Assembly (NCBI RefSeq): GCF_932526225.1
Contig: NC_064043.1
Location: forward strand, 11,017,821 to 11,081,820
Reading direction: 5' to 3'
Length of the DNA: 64,000 nucleotides
DNA from: Nematostella vectensis
Lineage: Eukaryota; Cnidaria; Anthozoa; Actiniaria; Edwardsiidae
Shown: positions 25,958-38,100 of the stretch, piece after piece
Layout of the letters: each line of letters begins with the position of its first letter
Numbering within the stretch: the first letter of the stretch is position 1
The notes under the pieces: model-generated
Told to the model about the DNA's origin: nothing
Databases searched by the model: none
The model's input: only the letters and a program-made list of their open reading frames with translations
Program-made: the position numbers and the translations under genes

Positions 25958-26878
25958 TCTCAACTGAACGAATCAAATTCCTTCATGATGGTATCCCTGG
26001 CATTCGAGCAGCCGCCATGTTAGTTTGTTTGAACATACGGGTTCTTTAGAATTGAACCCGCGGGAATCGCTCGGGATTCACTCGGCCCAGACATCACAAA
26101 AAAAAAGATCGAGCACCCACGCCTGCCCCCCCCCCCCCCCCCCCCCACCTAAAAATACTAATTATAAAAAAAAAAAAAAAAAAAAAACATGTAATCACAG
26201 CAACAGCAACATGAACATGAACCTTTTAAGCGAGAAACTTCCGGCGGAGCTCGATCTTCTGCAGCGCCGCTGCTTGATTGGAGGCCATCTTGACAAGGTG
26301 GACCGTCCGGTGAACCGTCCAAGATCCGTCCGCATTGCCGTTTGGCGCTGTCAATAACAAACAATGAGCAACGGAATAATAATCATTATATTCAGTAATT
26401 CTTATATATACTCGGATAACTCGAACTTACATCTCGGGTTACGAAAGCAGAACCGAACTCCATTCTTTGATTTTTTTTTTAATCCCCATCCATAGACCTA
26501 TCTACCCTCCCTATTTTTTTTTAGTTTGTGGTATCCATCCACCCTTTGTCATGCTAGGTTAACACTTTTTAAAGAACATCCTTTTTAAAACTTTTTAAAA
26601 AGTCCTGATCCGTGATAGGGAGTCATAATGTTGCGAAGATTACTTTGTCCAGTCGACGTGACGTAAGCTGGGTTTCTAGTCGTAAACCGATCAAACTTTC
26701 AGACCTTTAAAATCATCCAGCATGCCTCTAAGTCCTGCTTTGAAGAGATAAGGCCACTTACAGTAATCAAACATCAAAACGTGGCCCATGAAAGATAAGG
26801 CAAAGAAAGCCTGACATGGAAGATCATTATTTTTTAATATCATCGGCGAAAATTTGGCTATACGTTTTTTTTTTAAAT

Positions 26879-26908
26879 CCACTAACCTGCTAGCCGGCAG
26901 GTTAGTGG
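26879..26908. repeat. Perfect 12-bp-arm palindrome
   Basis: CCACTAACCTGC at 26879 is followed after six bases by its exact inverse GCAGGTTAGTGG. Intergenic, function unknown. Confidence 0.8.
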
Positions 26909-27296
26909 AGGGTGCAAAGAAATGCAGCTTCGGCCCAGCGCACCTCGGCCTTCGCGCACGCACAGGGTTCCCAATATCCGAAAATAAAACATTTCCGAAT
27001 ACCCCACAATGAGAGCCGGCTAGCAGGCTAATCCACCTACCTAGTGTGCCACGGGTTTTTACTTCAATTCAAGGTCATGTAATACACCCAATAAAAAAAA
27101 GCTAATATTTACAGTTTGTACAGTCAACTCTAATATCTCGAACCCCTGAAGGATTCTCAATAATATACCAACATGTCTTAAATTTGTATAATGAGTTGAA
27201 GATAGTTTTTAGCTCCGAGTAGAATCAAGGCGTAGAATGGAGGTCTCAAATAAGCCGCAGAGCATCATGGGAAAGTTTAGCGAGTCAACTGCTATA

Positions 27297-27627
27297 CACT
27301 CTTTTTTTATAAGAACGTCTAATTTTCAGTTGAAGCTGGGCCGTTCTCATTTTTTGGGACGTTTGAAGGCTGAATATGTTCTTAACGATATTCTTAAATT
27401 TTAGTGTTTATAAGAATATAATACCCAATGAATTATCAGGAAGAGAATTACACTAATAATCAATAGCAATAAAGGTTGTTACTACGAGCAAAATTTGATT
27501 CTGCATTTTAGAAAGCGTCAGGACTAAAAAAGAAAAAAATCTGCTATCTGAGGATCGGTATGTTCTTGGCATGTTCTTCAAATTTGGTAAAATCTTATAA
27601 AAAAAGGGTTCTTATAAAAAAAGAGTG
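27297..27627. mobile_element. 331-bp MITE
   Basis: The ends CACTCTTTTTTTATAAGAAC (27297) and its inverse GTTCTTATAAAAAAAGAGTG (ending 27627) are 20-bp exact inverted repeats. There is no coding frame and no obvious target duplication. Confidence 0.8.
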
Positions 27628-29559
27628 CTGAAAAAAAAGGACACGAAAACAAATGCCTCCTCATCAGCTCTTTTTCGGATAATATAAAAGATCCGAGGAT
27701 GTGAACACCTGATACATCGACCAAAAGACGACCAGCATTTGGGGTCGCTAGTCATTGATGATAACGATAGCCTTCGCCCAAACTACTGGCAATCTGTCAT
27801 CCAGACAAAGCGTTTAGCAAGATAGATACATTTTACCATTTCCGGCACCTAAGACCCCTGAAGACACGCTGCGAACGTCTCGAGTTTGAAGAATAGTACA
27901 AATGAACTTTTTCAACCTTGTCAGGTTTTGGTCACGTACAGTATAAGATATCAAAGAAAACATCGGTTAATCTCTATCATTTCTTGCCCACTTTTAGGAG
28001 TTTTTTTTAAATAATAAAAGTTTCATTTATGGTTTGTTTTTATTTCTGGCCTAGCTCTGTGACCAACCTTCACATTTTCTTTTTTTTACATCACTAAAAT
28101 TAGCTCTAATCGTTTGAGTGTTTTCTCGTGTCAAGAAGGTTGTTCGTTAGAATTTCAACGCACAAGTAGATGTTGCAAATTGGTTCATCTAATAACCATT
28201 AGAATGGTAAAAATACATTGCCCATGTAATGCATTTTTATTTAAAATCTTAATAATAGAAATTCATGAGAAATATAAACCCCATTATCAAGGGCTGCGAT
28301 CAAGAAATAATCAAAGCTATTCCATACACATCTGTAACGTTTTTATGTATGATGTTTGCAAAGATAGTGAGTCCTGACCACTTACCTTCTAAGAACGGAC
28401 AATTCTTCACTTGAGATGCAGTCTTGAAGTACCTAACTTTAAGAAAAAAGAGCAGGCGTGATTGACTTCGTTTCTAAAGCTCAGAGTATTTCCCTTCCAG
28501 CATTTAGCGTGTTTGTGATAGTAAACCTCTTTAAGTTGTCAATTCTATTCCAGAGTTATGTCAAAACTTCGCAGAAATTCCGATTCAAATTACATCACAA
28601 TACTCGTTAGTCCAGTCTAAAAAATGGTTAAAGACCGAAATGAACTCTACTTTGCTTTATCGTTTATTAGTGTCCTGACGACTTGAAATAATTTTCACCC
28701 GCTATTCCGTTTACTGTGAGAATATACTCTTAGAGAAGGCGTGGTCATTAACTCGCTTATCTTTCTAGTGTGGCATGATGCATGGCAGAATATGGGAGGC
28801 AAAGGCATGTCTTCTCATTTTCAGACCTTTGCCATAAATACGACACAATGTCGTAAAATGTTTGACCTTAGGAAGACAAAGGCTTTATTTTGGTCCCAGG
28901 ATAATTGAATTAGAAAGATTCTAACACAAAAAGATGATCATGTTTACGGAAGTGTCCGTTATACACGAATTTCAGCCTAATAACCATGTATTAGCCAAAG
29001 TTAGCTTTGCTCAAAACGAGAGAAACTAAAAAAAAATCAATTCTTATTGAAAAAAAAAAACTTTTTCATTGAGATGGTTGGGTACTCATTAATTACCATG
29101 TCTATCACATCTACAAACTCTTATTACGACTCTAGCTACTCATAGCTTCTCCAGTTTAAAGGTTCCCGATTTACCAGGCAAGTAGACTGGATTAGGGTTT
29201 TGGAAGGGAGAGCATTTTTCAATCTCTCCTCCTGTACTTGTCCTCAACACTCAAAAGAGGCCTCGTTTCCACGTAGCCACGAAGGGTTTTCTCAAGTTCC
29301 ACACGCCTTTGTCTGAGGTCGTCACGAACGTTTTTTCGAGAGTTTTTTTTTTTTTCACTTTACACTAACCCCCCCTCCCCCCTACGAACTTTCATAGTGG
29401 CCGATGATGCCCAAAGGGTAGTCACGTGACCAAGAAGTCGTCAAAAAGTGAAACGCGACGGGCCATTTAATAAAAGTGGCCGCTTTATTAGAGATAGATA
29501 AGCATTTCTCCAATAATTTGTTGGTTTTGAAAGTTGTTGTAAATATATATGATATATTA

Positions 29560-29594
29560 ATCAAGAGACCATTATGGCATCATGGTCTCTTGAT
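29560..29594. repeat. Small hairpin (13-bp arms)
   Basis: ATCAAGAGACCAT at 29560-29572 is inverted at 29582-29594 with a 9-base loop, set in an ATATAT-rich stretch. It could be a MITE remnant; there is no evidence of an RNA gene. Confidence 0.55.
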
Positions 29595-32154
29595 ATGATA
29601 TATGGCAATGATATATACGATATATGAAAACGCTTTTCAAGAGGGCTTCACCGCATAACGGGGAGGATATCGGCCGGCGCGATACTAAAGTTCAAATACT
29701 TAACAAAGGCCAACAAAAGACATTCTGGGAAATTGAGATGACGGCATATTCATGCCTCGTATCATTGACGTGGATAATTTCGAATGAAAATTAATTGAAA
29801 CTCAAGCGAAAGCGTGGCTCTTTCGCATGTACGTTATTAACTGAAAATTAACTAAATAGTGGTAAAATACCATTGACCGGTAAATATATTGTGCATGGAT
29901 AATTATACATAGATAGTACAAATGAAATAAAAACAAAGGGGTGTATACAGCACCCTAAAGCACGTAGATTAAGCGCGCAGAGTGGGAGACCACAAAGCGC
30001 ATTTTGCGTTACTTACCAAAAATATATATATAAAAGGATGGACCATTTTATGAAGGCATTTAGTCAGTCATTTTCCCCTGTGGCCCAAAAAGTGTTAACC
30101 GAACTTCATGTCGGTAATAACTGTTTTTGTGGCGGAAACCTAACTACCAGAGTATCTTCCGATCTTCTAAGCAAGCGACCGCAGTGCGTCTGCAAAAAAT
30201 ATAGCCTACCAGAAACGACAAAGTACTATTAGCTAAATGAGCTGTTGATGGTAAAAACAGCTTCCAGCGTTAAACAGAAAACGCTTTGACAGTAATTCCT
30301 ATTACAGGTTTAAAGACACAAGGAATGACTTTTGACTTCATTTGTCCAGCTAGAAGCAGGAATATTGCTAAGAAAATTGGATGCAAACACCAAAAGGACA
30401 AACGATTAGCGGCATGATTTGTCGGTGTTGGTTTACATCAAGGCTATACTTCACTGTCAATCGCGTGCCTTTTGCAAACTATTTCCCAAAATAATACTGT
30501 TCTCAGTAACAGTAACTCTAAGAAATATAGGCCAAAATAGTTGATATATAGGAATGAAATCAGTGTAATAAATATTATGTAGAACAGTTGTTAGTGAGGC
30601 AAAGGAAAGAATACATATGAGATTACAATAAAAATTCTATACATACAGCAGGCAACGAGGAATACAGATGTGAGAAGATTGTCAAATTATTCATGATTTC
30701 TTCAGAGTTCTACCCGAGAGCGGGTGATGACGCGTAATTCTACCAAAGTTATATCATTAAAAGACGTTTAAGTGGAGAAAAGGAAGAAAAAGTCATCGGA
30801 ATTTGCTACCCCTTTCATTTCCTGCTCCCCGACTTGCTAAAAATATTAACTAAAGCCCCGTGCATTGCTAGGCCAGAAATGCTGGCCGACTGCCCCAACA
30901 CATGGCCAGCATTTTGGTATAAGTTCACGCGTGACTGGCGTTTGATGCATGACGGGACCAAAGGCAACCCAAGACCAGCATTTTTACTTGCGTTTTGCAA
31001 AGACAATCAACGATTCCGCTGGGTTCCGGTTGAATTCGGGTCTTTTTGTCCCCGTATGTTGTAGCGGTCATTTTTACGACTACGAGTGATAACAGGACGA
31101 TAAAAAACAATGAATTTAATATAATGTGATAATTAGAAAGTAGCACGAATGATTGTGTTCTGCGTGATACATTTCAGTCATATATCGTTTTCTCGACCAA
31201 AAATTTGCGATATTTTCTTCGATTATAGATGCGGTAACGTTTATATTTTTTTGAAATGACAGCATTATTCGGACGCGAGCTATTTTTTTCTATGAAAACG
31301 ATGCAAATGAGCCCAGCAATGCTGGCTTCTTGTGCAAACTGCGCCAGCAAAGCTGTGGTATGCTCGAATGACCACGAGACGGAGATGCTGGCAAAGCGTT
31401 GGCCAAAAGTTTGAACTTAATCAAAATTTTGCCTACACTTGCCATCACGCACCAGCCAGCACCTCAACTGCGCCTACATTATGGGCCAACGTCTGGCCAG
31501 CGTCTCACCAGTACGGGGCTTGAGACAGGCGTTTCCTATTTACCGCCGTTTTCTACGCGGCCAACTAGGATGCCGATTGTTTGTTTGTTTTGTTTTTATC
31601 GAAAAACAAATGTGATATCAACGCACCATCCCCCGTCAATTGCGGGGCCCCTGAAAGACTAGCCTACTTCTAGGCTTTGATAGTTTTCCGGCACAAAAAC
31701 CCCGAAAAAAATGAGGCATTACCTAAAATACAGGAGAAAATGCCTTGAAAGTCTCTTTTAGGCCCCCTCCTGTAAAAAATACTGGCTACGCCGCTGCAAA
31801 GCCTACAGGTAGGCTACTGAGAGACGGAAAACCCTAGGGGTTAAAAGGGCACTTTCGTCACGTGGTCAACGAATGGTTTCGGATTAGACATTATACTTAG
31901 TGCTTAGTAACTCCAAGAAAGAAAAACAAACAAAGATTTGTGGAGATACTGCAAAAGTATATTGTCGTTGTCGGGCTGGCTGTGTAATAGTTTGCTGAGC
32001 CTTGGGTATGAATCAGCGGCAAATAGGAAGACTGGGTACCAGTGTTTTGAATAGGAAACGGCCTTCGATTTGAAAAAGCGCACGAAACACGAAAATAACA
32101 CTCCATCCACCAGTTTACGAGCTTAATGGTCGGAACCTAAAGACTAACCTTAGA

Positions 32155-35100
32155 ATGTCTCAGAGCAGTAGACCCTCTCGGAGTAGAAGCTCCTATTCGA
32201 GAGGTAACTCTGGAGACAGCACACTTTTATCAAGCGACAACGAATTCAACAACACAAGCGCCGATGTTGACTCGAGTTCGACTCTCCTCACCTCAGCTTT
32301 ATCTACTACACACGGAGAAAGCGACAGCGAAAGCAAAGTCACAAAGCAGATGATCGAGCGTAAACAGCTCCTGCATGACCTAGAATTACTCAAAATTGAG
32401 CTCAGTCAAAGGAATTTAATCATAGATAACATGAAAGCAGAGCATATGAATAAAGTCGAGGAGTTAGAAGAGCAAGTATCTGATCACAGACACGCTAAGC
32501 AGATGATTCAAGCCCGACTAGAATCGCAGTTAAGATTACAGCAAGAGGATTCTAGGAAAAAACTCGAAAACATGAGACAAGAGTTGAACTCTATTATGCG
32601 AAGACAGCAACAGCTAGAGACTGATAATGTAGGGTTACAAGAAAAAGCTGGGGACTTGAGGTCAAGCTTAGAAAATCTTGAACTTCTTTCTGGCGAAAGA
32701 TATTTGGAGCTGAAATCCACTGTACCTGAACAACTCAATTTGAAAGATTTTGTCGCTGTAAGTTTTAGTAACATTGGAAATTGCTTGCTGGTAAATTTGT
32801 CAGTTCAATAATATACAATGCTGTATGTGGTGTAACTTATGTTTGTGGGAGTTCAAAAACGTTTCCTTGTACAACAGTGACCTTAAGGTCTTCGTCGGCA
32901 GAGGGGTGCATACACAATGGGTGCATACATTGACAACCCATGTGCTGAAAGCATACATGTGTGCTGTCACCGTCGTAATTCTGAAAATCTGTTTCAGATC
33001 TGGTTCACATGTCTGGCTTTTTCTGTGCTGGACTCAGCTCATGGAAAGCACAACCATCTGAATCAATTAAGCTCCTCAGAAATATTTTTAACTTTGTACC
33101 AACTCAGTCATCATAATTTTTATGGTCATTTGCTCACAAATATAACATTTTTGAGTAGGTACTCCTTATTGACTGAGTGTGCAGATCATCTGGGGGTTTA
33201 TGGGTAGGATTATTTGACAATCATTTCATGGCCCGAAAGAAAAGCTCAACAGGCTCCAGATGTTCTTTCATGGCAAAGCAAGCCTTGTTTTCTGGGGCCG
33301 TCCAAAGAATTCTGGAGGACAAAAAGGTCTTCATTGTGTACATTGTTTTGAATAAGCATTTCAGAGCGGGTCGTTCAGAGATGTAGGGCCACTTAATTAA
33401 TCAGTGAGTTTGTGTGTAGCACCATACTAATATAATAATAACTAAAATAGCCATGATTGCATTGATATTCTCCTTCATATTACATCATCACCTGGTCTGA
33501 GTTAAGCGCTCATGCTGGGTGATCAATCTCTATGAGGTCATTGATTATTACTGAAGTAATTTTGTGTAGGTAAAAATATATGAAGCTTGCAACCCATACA
33601 AGCTTGAGTGTGAAAGCCAACAACAACAAATTGACTTGTTGTCTCGAGAACTTCAAAGCAAGATTGAAGAGGCTGCTTGTTACCAGAAGGTATGCTGTGA
33701 CAAGAGGATCAACACATACTTTCTCAATACAAACACTTTGAATTAAATTTAAGGAGCAAACTATTGAATAAAGGAAAGAAATACTATGATCTAAGGAGGA
33801 GAGAGACATAGCCGTAGCAAGCCCCCAATTATTTTGGGGGCACGATATGTACAGAAACATTAAGTAAACAATGGGGGGCACAGCCACGCCCCTACTGGTC
33901 ATTTTCTTATGATTTTTTTTTAATATTGGGGGGGGGGGGGCATGTGCCCCCAGTGCCCCACCCCCTGCTACGGCCCTGAGAGAACATAATCCACTAAATA
34001 GATAAGAAACCTACTCACTCCATATCCTCGCTACAGGCTTGATATGTCTTTTTAATATTTTCATGGAATATTTGCATAGGAAGCAGAGCAAGAACGTGTA
34101 TCTCGATCAGAGTTAGAGTACCGGGCCCAAAGGCTTAACCTCCAAATAGATGACTTGAAGTCACGCCTCAACAAGGATACTTACCAGACCTCCAATTTTG
34201 ATAACATCAGAGGGTAAGCATTTCTTTAGCCGTAACAGCTTAACGGTTGAAGAATTTTTTATAAATCAGGCATGATAATAGAGCTCAACATCCGATACAT
34301 TTTACTCTGAATTTAAACCCAAAGTATATGTATCAGTCTCATGACCTCCGCTAAGGAGCTAGAACCCCTTCGATCTGTAATTACTGGAGGCGTAATTAAT
34401 AACGAGCATGGATACTCACTAAGATCCGGCAGTATGAATACCTACAAACATATTTCTGTAACTAAACGCTTTGGTGACTTTGTTACTTATCGGTTTCTGT
34501 AATATTATAACGCTATATGTGCTGGCCCTTTGCCTTAATTCAGTCTGTAATACTGCCATGGCAATTGAATAAAACCCCCTATCTATCTATATCTATATTA
34601 TGTTTTTTTAGGGAAAGAGATTTACTAGATAGGGAGGTGATGGACCTCAAGAAGACTAATACAGTTCTAGAAGCAAATCTGAAATCAAAAATAGATGAGC
34701 TTGGAGAGTATCAGAAAGAGGTTTGTTTTAAAGAGATTGACTTACTGTAAATGCTACAACACTAACAGTAACATTAAATTGGTTCTTTGGCTCTATAAAT
34801 TTTTTTTTTAATTCTCTTGATTTTTAAGTGTTTAGAAAGGATTAAGAAGTCTGTTTTTTTGTTTCTAGATGCAAGCGACTAAGCAGTCCCTGGCTTTGCT
34901 GAAGCAAGACAAAGAGTATCTAAACAAACAAGTGCAGGAGCTCAGCACTCGCAGTAGTCTAGCAGAGGAGCAGTTAGGACAAGTTACCAAACAGTTGAAT
35001 GATGTGAAGCAGGCAAGAGAAGAATTGTATGAGAAGTACATCAGTACTAGGTGAGAGACTAGTAAATCAGTGATGATTGAAAATATGTATGAGAAATACA

Positions 35101-38100
35101 CCTGGGGGGGGGGGGGGGACTTCGAGAATAACAGATGGGGGTGCTCGACAGCAAAATTAATTTTAACTCAAGGGATAGCACTAAGGGCATGGTCAAAAAC
35201 AATTCTTACCCCTAAGAGATAGCCCAATTGGTGTGGCCGAAGGAATTTTTAACCCTAAGAGATGGCATTTAAAAGACAATGCCTGTTTTAATTGGCTGAT
35301 GGATCCCGTATTGTTTTGCTGCGGACAATAAAGCCTGTAGTATCAACCGATCGGTCGACTTTAGCGAGAGACACCCTACAAGATAGCAGAATCGGAAAAT
35401 TCCTCGTCCCCAGGCGTGAAAACCCCTAAAAGATAGCAAAATTAGAAAAATCCTTAAACATCCCCTAAGAGATAGCAGTTGGTAAGAATTTTAACCCCCA
35501 GGAAAATACATCAGTACTAGGTGAGGGGGAGACCATCTCAGTGATTATTGCAACTGAGCAAAAGGCAAAAAAATAAAACTACTCTGTTTTCAAAGAAGTA
35601 TCAAATATTATATTATTGTTAAAGCCGCATTGTCACCTCTGGTCGATTACCTAACAATCGTAACAAGTTTTGATTCCAAGTTGATTCTACCAAGCTTGTC
35701 TCTGGCCTTTCTATTTATATGATAACTGCACTAAAAGTATTGATATCTTTTATTTATTGTGCAGAGAACAGTACAAGTCCGAATATGAGGTGAAGCTGAA
35801 GGGAGAACTGGACCAGATAAGTCTCAAGACACAAAATGAGCTAGAGAAGATCAGAAGCGACACTCGTGATATGTATGATCGCGAGAACAGGTGAGTGAGT
35901 GAAACTTGTGATAAGACACGTCAGTGACGTGCATCATGTACAATGACAAAAGTTCAGTGACATGTACAATATGTGCGAAAGTGACTTTTTGTGTTGAGCC
36001 ATATTTAGAATGATGACAGAGACGATTTTGGTCAGATGCTAGAAAGGATTGCATTCAATCTACATATTGTGGTCACTTGAGTTATAAGTCATTCCTTGAT
36101 CCAAAAACATGGACATTCTTGTACTGGCCCGCATTCAATGTTTTTATTTTTGTTTTCTAAAGTTGTCAACTGCTATGCAGTGATCTCACAAATGCTATTT
36201 TCAGAAATTTGCGGGAGTCTCGGGACAATGCAGAAGCTGAAAAGCAGCGAGCTGTCAACAGCGAGAAGGAAATCACAGAGAGGCATAACCAGCTTCTAGC
36301 AGAGTAAGAGAACACACTTTATGTACATATATAGAACTGCATCTGTTGCCACACAGAAAATGAGTAAGATATTATCATACCCAACAGCCGGAAAATATGT
36401 AACATATCTAATGCAGAAGCTAGGATAGCCTACTCACAGCTGTTTACTCAGTGTTCCTTGGACAGTGGGTTTAGCCGCGACTGTTATATTGTTTTGTTTG
36501 CCTGGTCCTACGTTTTAAGCTCCTCAGCTCTTTTGCGCCTAGCATAATAATGATGGAGTTTCTACTTTATCAGTGATTAAACACCTATATATGTCTGCAA
36601 GCAGGCTTAAAATAAAAAAGCAGTTGGACATCACAAAAAGTGATACCAAATTAATCCAGATATTTGCTATCCCACTAACCCGCCAAGTCACCCCGCCACC
36701 CTCCCCTGACTATACGGAGATTAGGCAACGACAACGGCAACGCGAACGAGGGCACAAAACAATAATATATAGCGGAGCTCCAAACGACCAAATCTTTGCT
36801 TATTTTCGCTTAATAATTTAAGAAATATTGAATATTATTATATTTCTGTGTTTGACGGACGTCAACGATTTCACATATCATCCGACCAACTTGTTATACA
36901 GTACCTCTTCACCTCTCCCTTGACATCTACATGACAACAAGTGACGTCACAAATAACGTGACCATAATTTTGCACCTCCCTTGACACATACATGACACCT
37001 GCCAAGTTTGGTTGTCATACGATGGGACGGACAGACGGACATCGCGTCACGAAAACTCGAGTCGATGGGTCACCACCAATATTTGTTAACATATTTGTTT
37101 TGTATACCTTATTACACTTAATTTTCGCGACGTCAAAATTTCGCGATTTTGAGAGGCCGATATTTCGCGACACTTTATTTTCGCGTTTCGCTATTTAATA
37201 AAAAGCAGGTCACTTTTTTTTCGTGATTTAGCGACTTGGGGATAAAAAAATCGAGGAAAACAAGTGAAATTAAAATGTACTTTAGTTGTACTCACTTAAC
37301 TTTCGCGCATCCCAATTTTCGCGACACTTTATTTTCGCGTCACTTTGATAATGTGTCGCGAAAATTGGGATGCGCGTGTAATAAGGTACCACTTTTTCTT
37401 AGTTCTGGAGCTCCGCTATAAAAGTCAAAGAAACAGACGTGAAATGTACTCTGTCTGATACATTTTAGCCGTACGCTGTCCTTCAAACTACCAGACGTAA
37501 AAACGTCAAGTTTCGCGGTCTAGCGTCCTCGCTAAACGTGTGCGCTGAAAACTTGTTTGCTATGTTAGAAATAAGGTTCAAGGCTTGGCTGTAATTCTAG
37601 GGGGACCACTAACGAGTGAATTTTATCGAAACTAGTTTTAAAACAAGAAAATAGAATTAAGCGCTAAGCGTGGACGGCAACGGCAGGAGGGAGAAGATGG
37701 CCCCAAAAAACCATTCATGCTTTGCGCTCAATAAAAACTAGTTTTAATAGAATTCACTCGTTTTTTTTTTTTTTGGTTTTGTTTTTTTGTTTTTTTTTTT
37801 TTTGTTGTCCCAAAAAACTAATACAAGCCTAGAATCTTATTTCTAACATAGCGAACAAGGATAGCCTAGTTTTCGGCACACACGTCCCCGTACTCGCTTG
37901 ACCGTGAAACTTGGAGGTTTCACGTTGTAGTTTGAAGGACAACGGCTGAAATGTATCGGGCAGAAGCCATTTCAGAGTGCTTTTCGCGTCTGTCTTTTTG
38001 AATTCTCAATTGTTTTTGCCGTCGCTGTTCGCGTTGCCGTTGTCGTTGCTTCCAGCAGATAACAGCTAAATGAACGCGTGAATTTTGACCATAGGTTCAG

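Larger units (their letters stand above)
25958..32154. other. Divergent intergenic region between INTU and PIBF1
   Basis: This 6.2 kb region separates the two start codons and must hold both promoters. I see no protein gene and no clear TATA box next to either start. It contains homopolymer runs (C at about 26128-26146, A at about 26166-26187), a MITE at 27297-27627 and small hairpins. ORFs of up to about 90 codons show no family resemblance. Confidence 0.6.
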
